Below are positions 1 to 9,019 of a stretch of DNA of 64,000 bases, in pieces. Source of the stretch: Sedimentisphaerales bacterium (lineage in GTDB: Bacteria; Planctomycetota; Phycisphaerae; Sedimentisphaerales; Anaerobacaceae); NCBI GenBank assembly GCA_016932095.1, contig JAFGDN010000019.1:51954-115953 (forward strand). The letters run 5' to 3'. The position numbers and the translations under genes are program-made. Within the stretch, counting starts at the first letter, position 1, and each line of letters begins with the position of its first letter. The notes below the pieces were generated by a model. The model was not told the DNA's origin. It saw only the letters and a program-made list of their open reading frames with translations, and ran no database searches.

Positions 1-231
1 GAAAGGGCCTTCGTTTCGGACCTGGCTGGTGCAAATTTGAAAGCGACCGCGCTCGGCGCCTATCATACCGTTACAGGCCTTGCCGCATTGCCGGCAAGCA
101 TTGTGGCCGGCGTCCTCTGGGAGGGCGTCTCGCCGCAGGCCCCCTTCATTTTCGGCGGCACGGCAGCACTTTTGGCAGTTGCTGTTTTTCTCGCTTTCCG
201 CAGGAGTTTTACGAGGATTGGGCCGGCATAA
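1..231 (+). CDS. MFS-type permease, C-terminal end (partial)
   Basis: The reading frame is open from the first base of the window to a TAA at 229-231, so the gene starts to the left. The 76 visible residues hold two hydrophobic helices, about residues 22-44 and 52-69, separated by a short polar turn with SPQAPF, and end in a basic cytoplasmic tail (RRSFTRIG). The stretch GAYHTVTGLAALPASIVAG before the first helix has the look of the last repeat of major facilitator superfamily transporters. The substrate cannot be told from this fragment. It is a confident coding end but only a moderately confident family call. Confidence 0.6.
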   Translation, partial: ERAFVSDLAGANLKATALGAYHTVTGLAALPASIVAGVLWEGVSPQAPFIFGGTAALLAVAVFLAFRRSFTRIGPA

Positions 232-643
232 GGCGATTAAAACGCTTTTTTACGCAAAAAATAAGGCGAGGTGGTGGAACCGGCTGGGGGGGAAACCGGA
301 ATACCACGCTGCCTCGCCGAGGTCTGTGAACTGCTATACGCAGTGTCTTCGCATTATTAAAGATACCAATGAGGCAAAAAGTGGGATGTTCGCCCTCTCC
401 AAAATAAGTGTCAAACAAAAAGTGTCCCGCCCGAAATGCACAGAGGGGCCTTGTTCACACTACTCTGCCTGAACCATTTCAATAATATATGCTGTCGGCT
501 GAAAAAGCAAGAAAAAAAACAATTTTTTTGAAGTGCCGTATGCCCGATTACACCAGCATAAATTGGCTTGAAATTCACGTGTCGTTGGCATAAAGTATAA
601 ATCCCGAAAGAAATACGGCGTATAAAAGGGATTTGTAACTGAC
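232..643. other. Intergenic stretch with a structured segment
   Basis: No convincing gene is seen. At 265-318 a 7-bp perfect stem (265-271 with 312-318, GGCGAGG/CCTCGCC) encloses a further TGGT/ACCA pairing (272-275 with 303-306) and a CCGG/CCGG pairing (280-283 with 296-299). It could be a terminator-like fold behind the permease or a small structured RNA. It does not fold as a tRNA: there is no anticodon arm or T-loop sequence. The rest, up to the next gene at 644, is featureless to the eye. Confidence 0.4.
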
Positions 644-1366
644 ATGCTTAAGATTGCCGAACGGATTGGACGCGTTAAGGGAAATATCAACGCCGCCTGT
701 GCGAAGGTGGGCAGAAATCCCCTTGAAGTCAAGCTTGTCGTTGTTACCAAGTCCGCCTCAATCGACGCAATCGAGGAGGTTATTCGCCTTGGGTATATCG
801 ACCTCGGCGAGAACAGGGTCCAGCAGTTGAAAAAAGTGTCTCTCCAGATTGAAGAATCGCTTCAGCGCAAGGCCTCGTCGCCGACGCCCGCTTCCAAAGT
901 TCGCTGGCACATGATTGGGCATCTCCAGCGAAACAAGGTCAGACAGATTTTATCCGTTATCACCCTCATTCATTCCATTGATACGCTTCGCCTCGCCGAG
1001 GAAATAAATTCTTCCGCGGCGAAGCTCGACTTTTCGATTCCCGTTCTGCTGCAGGTCAATACGTCTGAGGAGACGCAGAAATTCGGCGTCGGCGTCGGCG
1101 CCGCGTCCCATCTTGCCGAGCAGATTGAAACACTCCCCAACGTCATGCTCGTCGGCCTTATGACTATGGCGCCTCTGACGCACAACAAGGACGTAATCAG
1201 AAAATGCTTCGTTCGGGCAAGAGAATTGTTTGTTGAAATGAAGGGCGAAAAAACCGTAGGCCCTCAGTTTACAGAGCTGAGTATGGGTATGAGCTCGGAT
1301 TACCAGATTGCCGTCGAGGAGGGAGCCACGATTCTTCGTATCGGTTCAGCTATTTTCTCCGGCTGA
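644..1366 (+). CDS. YggS/PLPBP family pyridoxal-phosphate homeostasis protein
   Basis: A 240-residue cytoplasmic protein of the YggS (PLPBP, COG0325) family, which binds pyridoxal 5'-phosphate in a TIM barrel without known enzymatic activity and buffers free PLP. The PLP-binding lysine is K36 in LVVVTKSAS. The family signatures HMIGHLQRNKVR and the C-terminal SMGMSSDYQIAVEEGA, followed by RIGSAIFSG, are all present, and the length is normal for the family. The ATG at 644 is preceded by AAAGGG at 625-630, a rather long spacing. The usual neighbours (proC, sepF, yggT) are not seen here. The downstream gene is a phosphatase separated by about 290 bases, so it is probably transcribed on its own. 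Confidence 0.93.
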   Translation: MLKIAERIGRVKGNINAACAKVGRNPLEVKLVVVTKSASIDAIEEVIRLGYIDLGENRVQQLKKVSLQIEESLQRKASSPTPASKVRWHMIGHLQRNKVRQILSVITLIHSIDTLRLAEEINSSAAKLDFSIPVLLQVNTSEETQKFGVGVGAASHLAEQIETLPNVMLVGLMTMAPLTHNKDVIRKCFVRARELFVEMKGEKTVGPQFTELSMGMSSDYQIAVEEGATILRIGSAIFSG

Positions 1367-1656
1367 TTCGAAAACATTTCTTGACGTTATCTGATATTTT
1401 TTCGGACGTAATCCGCACAAGTTGGAATTCGCCTTAAAAAAAAGTGCCGGAAACCGTTTCCCCTGCGTCAAATTGATACCGATACTTTACGATGGCGTCA
1501 AAAAAAACAAAATTCAGGCAAAGTGTAACGCCCAACATACCGAAGTTTCCTGTGCTGGTTCCGGGTCGCACTGGGCGGCCGGGAATAATGTATTCGACGC
1601 CTTGTGAATGCAATTTGGATTTGGAGTTTACTCTAAAAGAAAATGGGGACGATAAA

Positions 1657-2940
1657 ATGGTCAAGAACGGACTTTTAAGCGCTATCGAGCTTCAAAGAAG
1701 CTTTACTGATGTTTTATACCTGACCAATCAGAAGCAGATGCCGGCCGAAATTAAACGGCTTCTCAAGGAAAGAAACCTTACTCATCGTATCCTTCGAATC
1801 GACAAGTTCAACGATATCAGGGACAAGCTCGGTATGGTTGGTACTGTTATCGTTGACGCTAATGATTCTGAGGCCGGTGAGCAGCAGAAGCTCGCCAGGA
1901 TAATCGAAACGCTCGAAATGGAAAATATCGGCGTCATTCTCATTACCGACCGCGTGAAAGTTCCCGTAAAAAGCTTCTCGCTGGCGCCGGTGAAAAGCAG
2001 CTTCACTATGAGCGGTTCTACCGAGGCAATCTCAGTCGATGAGCTCTGGACAAGAGTAAGCGTTAATCTCGCCTATCGAAAGCAGAGCGAAGGCCTTGCC
2101 GTCAAGCCCGCCATTCCCCCCAAGCAGATTCAGACGATATACAAAAACAAGCTCGCCGAGCAGCTTAGTATGACAGGCGCACTCGTCGATAATCTTACCG
2201 AGCAGCTTCGTCTGGCAGGGCTTGTCCAGCAGGACTTTTTGCCCACGCAGCTTCCGCATACCCCCAATGTCAAGTGGGCTACCGTCTTTTTGCCCGCTGA
2301 ATGGGTTTCCGGCGATATATACAATGTTGTTCGCATCGATGAGAAAAACGTCGGCTTTTATGTGGCCGACGTCGTTGGCCACGGTATGCCTGCGGCTTTA
2401 TTGACTATCTTCCTCAAGCAGGCCCTTGTGATGAGGGCGACCGCGGACACTTCATACCAAATCTTCTCGCCTGCAGAGGTTATGAAAAACCTGAACAACA
2501 GAATGTCGTCTCAGAAGCTCTCCGGCTATCAGTTCGCAACCTGCTGCTATTGCCTGCTGAATATTGAAACGCTCGAACTGACGTACTCAAGGGCTGGCCA
2601 TCCTTACCCCGTCCTGCTCAGGCCCGGCGAATCGCCCAAACAACTGGAGGTTCGCGGCTCGCTTCTGGGCGTATTCAAGGACGCCGATTACACCCAGGAA
2701 AAAATCCAGCTTCAGCCAGGCGATAAAGTCATCCTTTATTCCGACGGCGCTGAATCTTTAATCGGGCACTTCGACGATTTGACCGGCTTCCATTTCACCA
2801 GGGAATTTTGCGAAATCAAGGACCTGGCCATTATTGAAATGATGGACAGGTTTAATATGATGGCGCAAAACCAGCCCGTCGAGCCTGCCGAAGTCGATGA
2901 TATTACCGCCACCGGCCTCGAAGTCCTGAAACCTTCGTAG
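1657..2940 (+). CDS. RsbU/SpoIIE-like PP2C serine phosphatase with receiver-like N-terminus
   Basis: A 427-residue protein ending in a SpoIIE/PPM-type phosphatase domain (roughly residues 185-425). The metal-binding motifs are visible: SGDIYNVVRI, YVADVVGHGMPAAL, LYSDGAESLIG and the final VDDITATGLEV. Such enzymes dephosphorylate STAS-domain anti-anti-sigma factors in partner-switching pathways. The first ~110 residues resemble a response-regulator fold (strand with VIVDANDS, then ILITDR), but a classic phospho-acceptor pocket is not certain. A coiled coil (about residues 150-185) links the two. I chose the ATG at 1657 because the upstream in-frame extension (from 1492) is low in structure and basic. 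A plausible partner is the STAS protein at 8315; no RsbW-type kinase is in the window. Confidence 0.85.
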   Translation: MVKNGLLSAIELQRSFTDVLYLTNQKQMPAEIKRLLKERNLTHRILRIDKFNDIRDKLGMVGTVIVDANDSEAGEQQKLARIIETLEMENIGVILITDRVKVPVKSFSLAPVKSSFTMSGSTEAISVDELWTRVSVNLAYRKQSEGLAVKPAIPPKQIQTIYKNKLAEQLSMTGALVDNLTEQLRLAGLVQQDFLPTQLPHTPNVKWATVFLPAEWVSGDIYNVVRIDEKNVGFYVADVVGHGMPAALLTIFLKQALVMRATADTSYQIFSPAEVMKNLNNRMSSQKLSGYQFATCCYCLLNIETLELTYSRAGHPYPVLLRPGESPKQLEVRGSLLGVFKDADYTQEKIQLQPGDKVILYSDGAESLIGHFDDLTGFHFTREFCEIKDLAIIEMMDRFNMMAQNQPVEPAEVDDITATGLEVLKPS

Positions 2941-3052
2941 TTCGCTCGCAAAGTTTAACCGCCGCCGGCATTTTATCCGCCGCAGTTTACCCGCCTGTGG
3001 TGGGGCGGATTGCCCCGCCGATTGTTACTCGCCGCTATTTGTCATCCCTTTC

Positions 3053-6000
3053 TCACTCCTTCGGCCAGTTATCTTCCGTCAGCCAATCGTTGGCAAATAT
3101 CGCAAAGTCACTGAAATCCACGATGCCGTCCGGGTTGCATTCAGGGTAAATGTCAACCTCCGTATCGCTTGTAAGCCATTTCTGGCTCATAACCTTCATA
3201 TCATAAATGTTGACTACGCAGTCAACTGTGAAGTCAGCAGCAAGCCCCGACACACAGGGCCACGGCCTCATATACAGCCGGATGTTGTCGATTGTAACAA
3301 CGCCTGTCCCGCCGTAAGTATATGGCGGAGGTCCCCATGAGCATCTGGGGCCGGTTCCTATATACAATGCGTTGATGTCCGTCAAATCCACGTTTGGATC
3401 GTTCAAGTCAGCAAGGGGTATGTGCCATTTCTGCCAGCAGGTTTTTGCTTGGGCGTTCGGGTCAGGATGATAAGCCAGATTGCCAACGTGGCCGGCCTTG
3501 TCTTCAATCGCTATATACATCCTGTCATAGTCCGGATTCGTGCTGTTAGAGGCATTTCCATTGAACGCGATAGAAATTGCGTTAGGGTCAATAAGGCCGC
3601 CGGCAGTCCAGTCAACGCCGACGCCGTTGTTATCCGCTTTGGCTTCTGACCACGGACAAGCTATTGTCCCTCTGTTATCGTAGCTGAACCGCATCCTGCC
3701 GGCGTCCAAAGCGATTGTCCCGCCTGGATTGGAAGCACACTCAGGGAAGCAGTAGTTCGTTACCGGGGCTGTCCATACGGCATTCATATCCGACGAAGTG
3801 TAATAAGAGAAGTCATCTACAATGACGTATTCCCCCATCGAAAAGTTCCAGATGTTTCCAGTGCAAATATTCGTGTCGTTCACTTCATCAATGCGCCAGT
3901 AATAAACTGTGTTAGGGATTAAATTATAATCAGGTAGCGAATTACCATCTCTATCTTCCAGCAACCTTATTAGTGGATAGCAGGGGTCTGTCGTCGTTCC
4001 CCGGTAGACCCTTGGCGTGTCGGTTGTGGCATTCAAAACCTCGCTGTAGTCCGTTTCTAAATAAATCCTGTGTCCGTTAATATCTGCCGCCTTACTACCT
4101 GCCCTCCAGCTTAGCTCAAGCTTATCTATGTAAAAATATGCGAGATAATTGGTAACCGGCGTAGGACAATACGCACATAAAAATATGTTGCAGTCATCCA
4201 CATAATATTCATCCGCACCCATATCGACGGTTGCTTCACTGGCGCATCGGCCATTCATGATCCGGTCTTCGCCGTCGATATCATTCGGCTCCAGACCGCC
4301 CGGAGGCGTATTCTTCCCGGCGTCGATGCAGGGCGAGCACAGCGTCAAATGCAAGCCATCCGAATGTAACATCGGGTCCTCATCTATGTTACCCACGCCC
4401 GGCCAGCCGCCCTGAATATCGCTGTAGGTAACTGAGAGATAGTAGTAGTAGGTGGATCCGCTGATTTGTCCGCCTTGGTTATCCCACAGAATACAGTTCG
4501 TCACATTAATATTAGCTTTCGAATGTATACCACCACCGAAATCAGCACCGTTTCCCACAAATGTACAGTTTACGACATTCATATCTGTAACATTGAATAT
4601 CCCACCACCATACATTGACCAGTTATTGACAAACGAACAGTTAGATATTGTCGTAATGCCCCGGTTGTACATTCCTCCTCCTCCCCAGACTACCCCATAT
4701 GCCCCTTCTCCACCGCGGGCCGCGTTACATTTGAATTGGCAATTTCTCACCGTGGGGCTGCCATCATTATTATACATTCCGCCGCCAACATCATACGGAT
4801 CATTATAATTGGCATTGCCGCCCGTGATGACAAAGCCGTTTAATACCGCGGTGTTATTTACTCCGCTACCGGTTACAACGTGATAGCTGTTCTCAGCACG
4901 GCTTGGATCGTCGAGCATATCTTGCGGATTACTGACTTGGCTGTCATTTCCCTGGAGGTCGCCGCTGAGGATTGTTTCATAAAGAACGGGATTGCGTTCT
5001 TCCCACGCGCCTCCGCCTGACGGGAAGCCACCATAAATAGCAACACAATTGATAAGCTCAAACGTCGCTGTTCGCTGGTCACAGGGGTCTGTCGGTTCAG
5101 AAGGTATATATACCCCCTCGGCTACCCAGACCTCATTACATTCGCAGTTTTGTGCAGTCAGCAAAGCATCCTGAAGATAGTTGTAAGCATCCTCCCACGA
5201 AGTTCCATTGTTGTAATCCTTGGCATTTACATCAACATAAACTACAGGGCCGTTCCAACAGCAAACACCAGTATGTTCTTCGGTGTTCAGGTTGATACAA
5301 TCACCACTCAGTTCACAGGTGTTTGTGATTATTCCACCCGGTCTAGCCCTCGCATTGACCTGAACGACCAGCTCGATACAATCACAGGCATCAGGTGGAA
5401 AATCTATACTCCACTCAACTATGTGATTAATTGGATTGTAACTCCCAAAGGGATCCGATGAGATATAGTTCACCTCGTTCGGCAGGGTATCAGTAATCAT
5501 GACATTCGTATCACCGTAATCATTGGCAGCATAACAGATGTTGTAGGTAACGTAATCGCCGGGACCAACGCAATTCCCGTCATTGACATCAACCATCGTA
5601 AGCGTTGGATAGTTTGTGCATACAGGGGTATTCTCCTCAGCATATATGGGACTAATACAATCACCGTTCAGTTCGCAACTGTTCGTGATTGTCCCGCCCG
5701 GCTGAGGGCATTTCACCTCGACTGTCAGCGTAACATAGTTTGTATCATTCGGCCCCAATGTGCCGATGTTCCACGTAACCGTACCGGCGATATGCTCATA
5801 GTTACCGGTGGCCGAGTCAAACTCCGTTCCGGGTGGCAGCACATCGGTAATCTCTACATTTGTATCACTGTAGCCGTTGGCGTCGTAACAAATGCTATAG
5901 TTAACGTAATCGCCGGGGCCAACGCAGTTCCCATCGCCCACATCCTCCTTCGTAAGCGTCGGGTACCAAGAGAACGCAGGCGTGTATTCATGAGATGTAT

Positions 6001-7555
6001 TTAAGGGCTGGTTGCCGCTTTTCATCTCGCAGGAGTTTTCGATTGTACTGCCCGGCTGCAGGCATTTCACCTCGACTGTCAGCGTAAAGCAATTTACATC
6101 CCCCGGCGAAATAGTCCCAATCGGCCATCTAACAGTATGGGAATTGGAATCATAAACTCCACCGGCTGAAGCATCATTGAAATCCACCTCTGCCGGCAGA
6201 TAATCAATAATATTCACATCGTAGATATCACTAAGGAATGGCTCATCGGAATAGCTGTAACAAATCGTGTACGCTATCTCATCGCCCTGCTCAACATAAT
6301 TGCCGTCTCCGATGCTGTCATCTTTCTCGAGGGTTGGAATCCGTATCGGGGCGGATCTCTCCAGCGTCAATAAGGCCCACTCGGTAGCCAATATTGTCCC
6401 GCCATAAGGGTCGTTAGGCCAGTAACCACAAGGGTCCTGGGCATTTACAAGCGCATCATTGAAATCAGCACACCAGTCCCTTGGGCTGCCACCGACCACT
6501 ATTTCGCTGAAACCAGCATACACTAAACCCCTCATGATGCAAAATGTCGCTTGGCAGTGAGGATCATAAGGATTACCCCAGCCGGGATTCTGTGTTGGAT
6601 TGTTCCATGAACGCCCCAGATAGTCTAATGCATCTTTCAACCGTTGGGTATCTGGCTCATCACCATGGAAGACCATTTGCAGGACTATGTTGCCGGTTTT
6701 CAACATATTAACTGAACCATCTGGACTGCTATAACCGGAACCACCATCTTGAGCGTCTCCATCGGCGTCATTCTGGATGTAATCAATCCATATGCTAAGT
6801 TCATCCTTTACAAATTGAGGTACGGTACAGTTAAAGCCATAGGCCAATGCCTCAGCGTAAGCTAATCCCAGGACTGCATAGCCGGAGTTAGAATTGTCTG
6901 CCATTGCTCCTGAATTATCGTAATGCGAATATCTCCAGCCCCCTTGGCCATAGCTTCTATCTATCTGGCCAAAGGACATATAATCGACCATATCAACCAA
7001 TACCTCTTTGTAAGTCCATCCATGCACCGGAGAGCCGGGCGAATTGACCTCTCTGTTGGGATCTTGACTGACCGCAATGGCCATCATAGCAATGCCCGTA
7101 GCGTACGTAAAGTATACTCCGCCTGCAACGCTGACGTATACGAATACACCATTACCATCCCCATCGGTATCGGGATTACCGGCCGGTTGGTTGGGAGTAT
7201 TGATGATATTTGTCTGACTGAACAGATATGCGAATCCTTTTTCAACGTTCTCATTATAAGGATAACAGGGGTCAAACGGAGAATATCCCAGCACAAACGC
7301 CCGCTCCTGTAGCACAGTAAGGGCAAGCCCCGTAGGTGCAGCTCGGTGACTGTCATCTTGCCAATATCCATAACAAGGATCTTGTTGAGCTGCCAGCCAA
7401 GCGATACCATCTTCAATTGCCTGCTCAATCTCGGCTGGTGTTGCTGCTACTGCTATTCCGCAAATGCTGGTGATGAGAATTATTGTTGAAATTATGACTG
7501 ACTTTCCCTCGACTATACTCGGGATGGTGAGCTTGTCGAACCATTTCGCAGACAT
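3053..7555 (-). CDS. Giant secreted multidomain protein: terpenoid-cyclase-like toroid, DUF11 repeats, beta-helix, dockerin-like C-terminus
   Basis: A 1500-residue exported protein. A hydrophobic signal segment lies at about residues 19-38, ending in GIAVAA. Residues ~40-400 resemble the alpha-alpha toroid of prenyltransferase/squalene-cyclase repeats (GIAWLAAQQDPCYGYW, GQGGWRYS, ALLTLERS). Three DUF11-type beta-sandwich repeats follow (about 402-525, 528-645, 648-765), each opening with a PTL..D..GDGN phrase and containing GPGDYV..ICY. Residues ~770-1120 look like a right-handed parallel beta-helix with GG-rich rungs and the CIDAGKN...DMGADEY ending. Then come an Fn3-like segment (~1130-1230), a jelly-roll-like domain (~1240-1425) and a dockerin-like pair of calcium loops (ADFTVDCVVN and NPDGIVDFSDF, each followed by WL). 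Many cysteines suggest disulphides. Surface adhesion or polysaccharide contact is inferred; no catalytic site is evident. Confidence 0.8.
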   Translation of the reverse strand: MSAKWFDKLTIPSIVEGKSVIISTIILITSICGIAVAATPAEIEQAIEDGIAWLAAQQDPCYGYWQDDSHRAAPTGLALTVLQERAFVLGYSPFDPCYPYNENVEKGFAYLFSQTNIINTPNQPAGNPDTDGDGNGVFVYVSVAGGVYFTYATGIAMMAIAVSQDPNREVNSPGSPVHGWTYKEVLVDMVDYMSFGQIDRSYGQGGWRYSHYDNSGAMADNSNSGYAVLGLAYAEALAYGFNCTVPQFVKDELSIWIDYIQNDADGDAQDGGSGYSSPDGSVNMLKTGNIVLQMVFHGDEPDTQRLKDALDYLGRSWNNPTQNPGWGNPYDPHCQATFCIMRGLVYAGFSEIVVGGSPRDWCADFNDALVNAQDPCGYWPNDPYGGTILATEWALLTLERSAPIRIPTLEKDDSIGDGNYVEQGDEIAYTICYSYSDEPFLSDIYDVNIIDYLPAEVDFNDASAGGVYDSNSHTVRWPIGTISPGDVNCFTLTVEVKCLQPGSTIENSCEMKSGNQPLNTSHEYTPAFSWYPTLTKEDVGDGNCVGPGDYVNYSICYDANGYSDTNVEITDVLPPGTEFDSATGNYEHIAGTVTWNIGTLGPNDTNYVTLTVEVKCPQPGGTITNSCELNGDCISPIYAEENTPVCTNYPTLTMVDVNDGNCVGPGDYVTYNICYAANDYGDTNVMITDTLPNEVNYISSDPFGSYNPINHIVEWSIDFPPDACDCIELVVQVNARARPGGIITNTCELSGDCINLNTEEHTGVCCWNGPVVYVDVNAKDYNNGTSWEDAYNYLQDALLTAQNCECNEVWVAEGVYIPSEPTDPCDQRTATFELINCVAIYGGFPSGGGAWEERNPVLYETILSGDLQGNDSQVSNPQDMLDDPSRAENSYHVVTGSGVNNTAVLNGFVITGGNANYNDPYDVGGGMYNNDGSPTVRNCQFKCNAARGGEGAYGVVWGGGGMYNRGITTISNCSFVNNWSMYGGGIFNVTDMNVVNCTFVGNGADFGGGIHSKANINVTNCILWDNQGGQISGSTYYYYLSVTYSDIQGGWPGVGNIDEDPMLHSDGLHLTLCSPCIDAGKNTPPGGLEPNDIDGEDRIMNGRCASEATVDMGADEYYVDDCNIFLCAYCPTPVTNYLAYFYIDKLELSWRAGSKAADINGHRIYLETDYSEVLNATTDTPRVYRGTTTDPCYPLIRLLEDRDGNSLPDYNLIPNTVYYWRIDEVNDTNICTGNIWNFSMGEYVIVDDFSYYTSSDMNAVWTAPVTNYCFPECASNPGGTIALDAGRMRFSYDNRGTIACPWSEAKADNNGVGVDWTAGGLIDPNAISIAFNGNASNSTNPDYDRMYIAIEDKAGHVGNLAYHPDPNAQAKTCWQKWHIPLADLNDPNVDLTDINALYIGTGPRCSWGPPPYTYGGTGVVTIDNIRLYMRPWPCVSGLAADFTVDCVVNIYDMKVMSQKWLTSDTEVDIYPECNPDGIVDFSDFAIFANDWLTEDNWPKE

Positions 7556-8314
7556 TTTGAACCTCCTTATAAATGTGTTGGTAAGTTATCAGGTGCGTTT
7601 TTCACGATAAAAAACAGCTCCTCTTAATAAAAAACAAAACTCAGCCATTTTAAATTTTATGGTGAGAAAATCGGGAAACAGTAACACTATAAGTAGAAGT
7701 CCACAACTTTGCAATATGTTATCGCTTTTTTTCGACAAAATTTCAAAAAAACCGAACTTGTTACTATGGGTTATTTTCTATCAAATGCAACTTGTTAATC
7801 TGGGCAAGATTTCCACGCCTCAGGTAGAACCCAAACTACGATATACGAGATACGCTTCGCGCTGTCCGCTGCACGCCGAACGCTGAACGCTGTCAACTAT
7901 ACGCTTCACAAGCGATGCCAGCGCATACTACTGCATACTAATGCTAAGTTGCGTTTTTAGCGTAAAAACGAGGATTTTCCTGCATATCATAACCTTGGCC
8001 ATCTATGGTCATCTGTGGCTATCTGCGTTTTTAACTCAAAAATGAGGGTCGAAGAACACTGCTGTCAAAAAAGTAACAAAAACTGATGAAAATTGCTAAA
8101 AACAGCGTTGTTTTGCGTAAAAAAACGCTAATTTACCATGAAAACCTGATGTTAAATTGAAAATAGAAAATCGAAAATTGAAAATTTGTCCTGTCCGCTG
8201 CGGGTATCGAGTGTCGGGCCGCGAACGGCGAGTTTTTACTTAACCCGGTCAAATTTTATGCCGATAGGTCGTTGAAACCCGGTGTATCCGGTGTTCCATA
8301 TTTGGAGAAATGTA
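7556..8314. other. Repeat-rich intergenic region between divergent genes
   Basis: No supported gene in about 760 bases that separate the minus-strand giant gene from the plus-strand STAS gene, so promoters for both should lie here. The stretch contains low-complexity short repeats: an alternating GAACGCTGAACGCTG-like run near 7870-7890, ATCTATGG/ATCTGTGG/ATCTGCG phrases at 7998-8030, and AAAATAGAAAATCGAAAATTG near 8160-8185. Such phrases recur in other intergenic regions of the window. Confidence 0.5.
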
Positions 8315-8677
8315 ATGGGCTTTCAAAACTGGTCGGATGACGTTATTCTCGTTGACCTGCCGCGAGAGCCGCGGATGAGGAGTGAGCTTAAGACGCTCGT
8401 GGAAATCGTCCGCGACCGCGGCGATTGCGACGTCGTCGTCGATTTCACAAACGTCGATATAATGACCTCTACAAGCATTTCCGGCCTGTTACGCCTGCGT
8501 AAGCTCTTGGCCGACTGCGGCCATAAGCTCATCTTTTGTAATGTCCCGGCAGCGACAAGGGGCGTCTTCAGCGTCGTTGGCCTCGATGAGGTCTTTGAAT
8601 TCGCTGACGACAAATTCGCTTCTCTGGCGACCCTTCAGGCAATGTCCGACAAAAGAAAAAAAATGGTTTCGCCGTAA
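8315..8677 (+). CDS. STAS-domain anti-sigma factor antagonist-like protein
   Basis: A 120-residue single-domain STAS protein (SpoIIAA/RsbV type). The core strand-helix VDFTNVDIMTSTSISGLLRL aligns with the family's V.fiDSSGlgaLl.l: the Asp is Thr here, but the serine that follows it, the phosphorylation site in SpoIIAA, is kept. The C-terminal VVGLDEVFEFADD also fits. The start is the ATG at 8315, which has GGAG at 8304-8307 seven bases upstream. It is a natural substrate for a PP2C phosphatase such as the one at 1657-2940. A matching anti-sigma kinase is not in the window, so the pathway output is unknown. It could instead act in a non-sigma context such as type IV pilus control, since the pilus operon begins 340 bases downstream. 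Confidence 0.82.
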   Translation: MGFQNWSDDVILVDLPREPRMRSELKTLVEIVRDRGDCDVVVDFTNVDIMTSTSISGLLRLRKLLADCGHKLIFCNVPAATRGVFSVVGLDEVFEFADDKFASLATLQAMSDKRKKMVSP

Positions 8678-9019
8678 CGTCGTTGTCGCTGCTTGACTTT
8701 GACTTTGGCTTTTGGGTTTTATTCGTCCTATAACAAGGATTTTTCGCGCAAACGCCTGAACAAACACCCCTGCCGGACGGCTCAGTGAGATAAATGTGTA
8801 ATAATTATGGCGTTTGAGACCAAAAATTTTTGCAGAAAACCGTTTTTTGAATATACTTTATATGGTGAGCATTACGCTCTTGTCAGGTTTTATAAATGAG
8901 AGGGATAAGCCCGTCCTGAAACTGTATCTTTTTACCCCCCTCGTAAGGCCGAAAATTTGCGAAAGCATTTTTTTCGCCAGGTTTTAGCAAGGGCGCTGTT
9001 TCTAAAATGAGGAGAGTTG
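8678..9019. other. Leader region of the pilus operon
   Basis: No gene seen in 342 bases. The promoter of the pilus operon is expected here, but no clear -35/-10 pair stands out. GGAG at 9011-9014 serves the ATG at 9020. Confidence 0.4.

Noticed and set aside
265..318. tRNA-Leu-like gene because of GAGGTGGTGGAA
   Set aside because: The acceptor-like stem is present, but there is no anticodon stem, no T-loop GTTCGA and no CCA end; the pairings form a simple nested hairpin.
80..472. 130-residue open frame overlapping the permease end
   Set aside because: It is out of frame with the clear permease helices and continues through non-coding DNA with an arginine-rich, structureless product.
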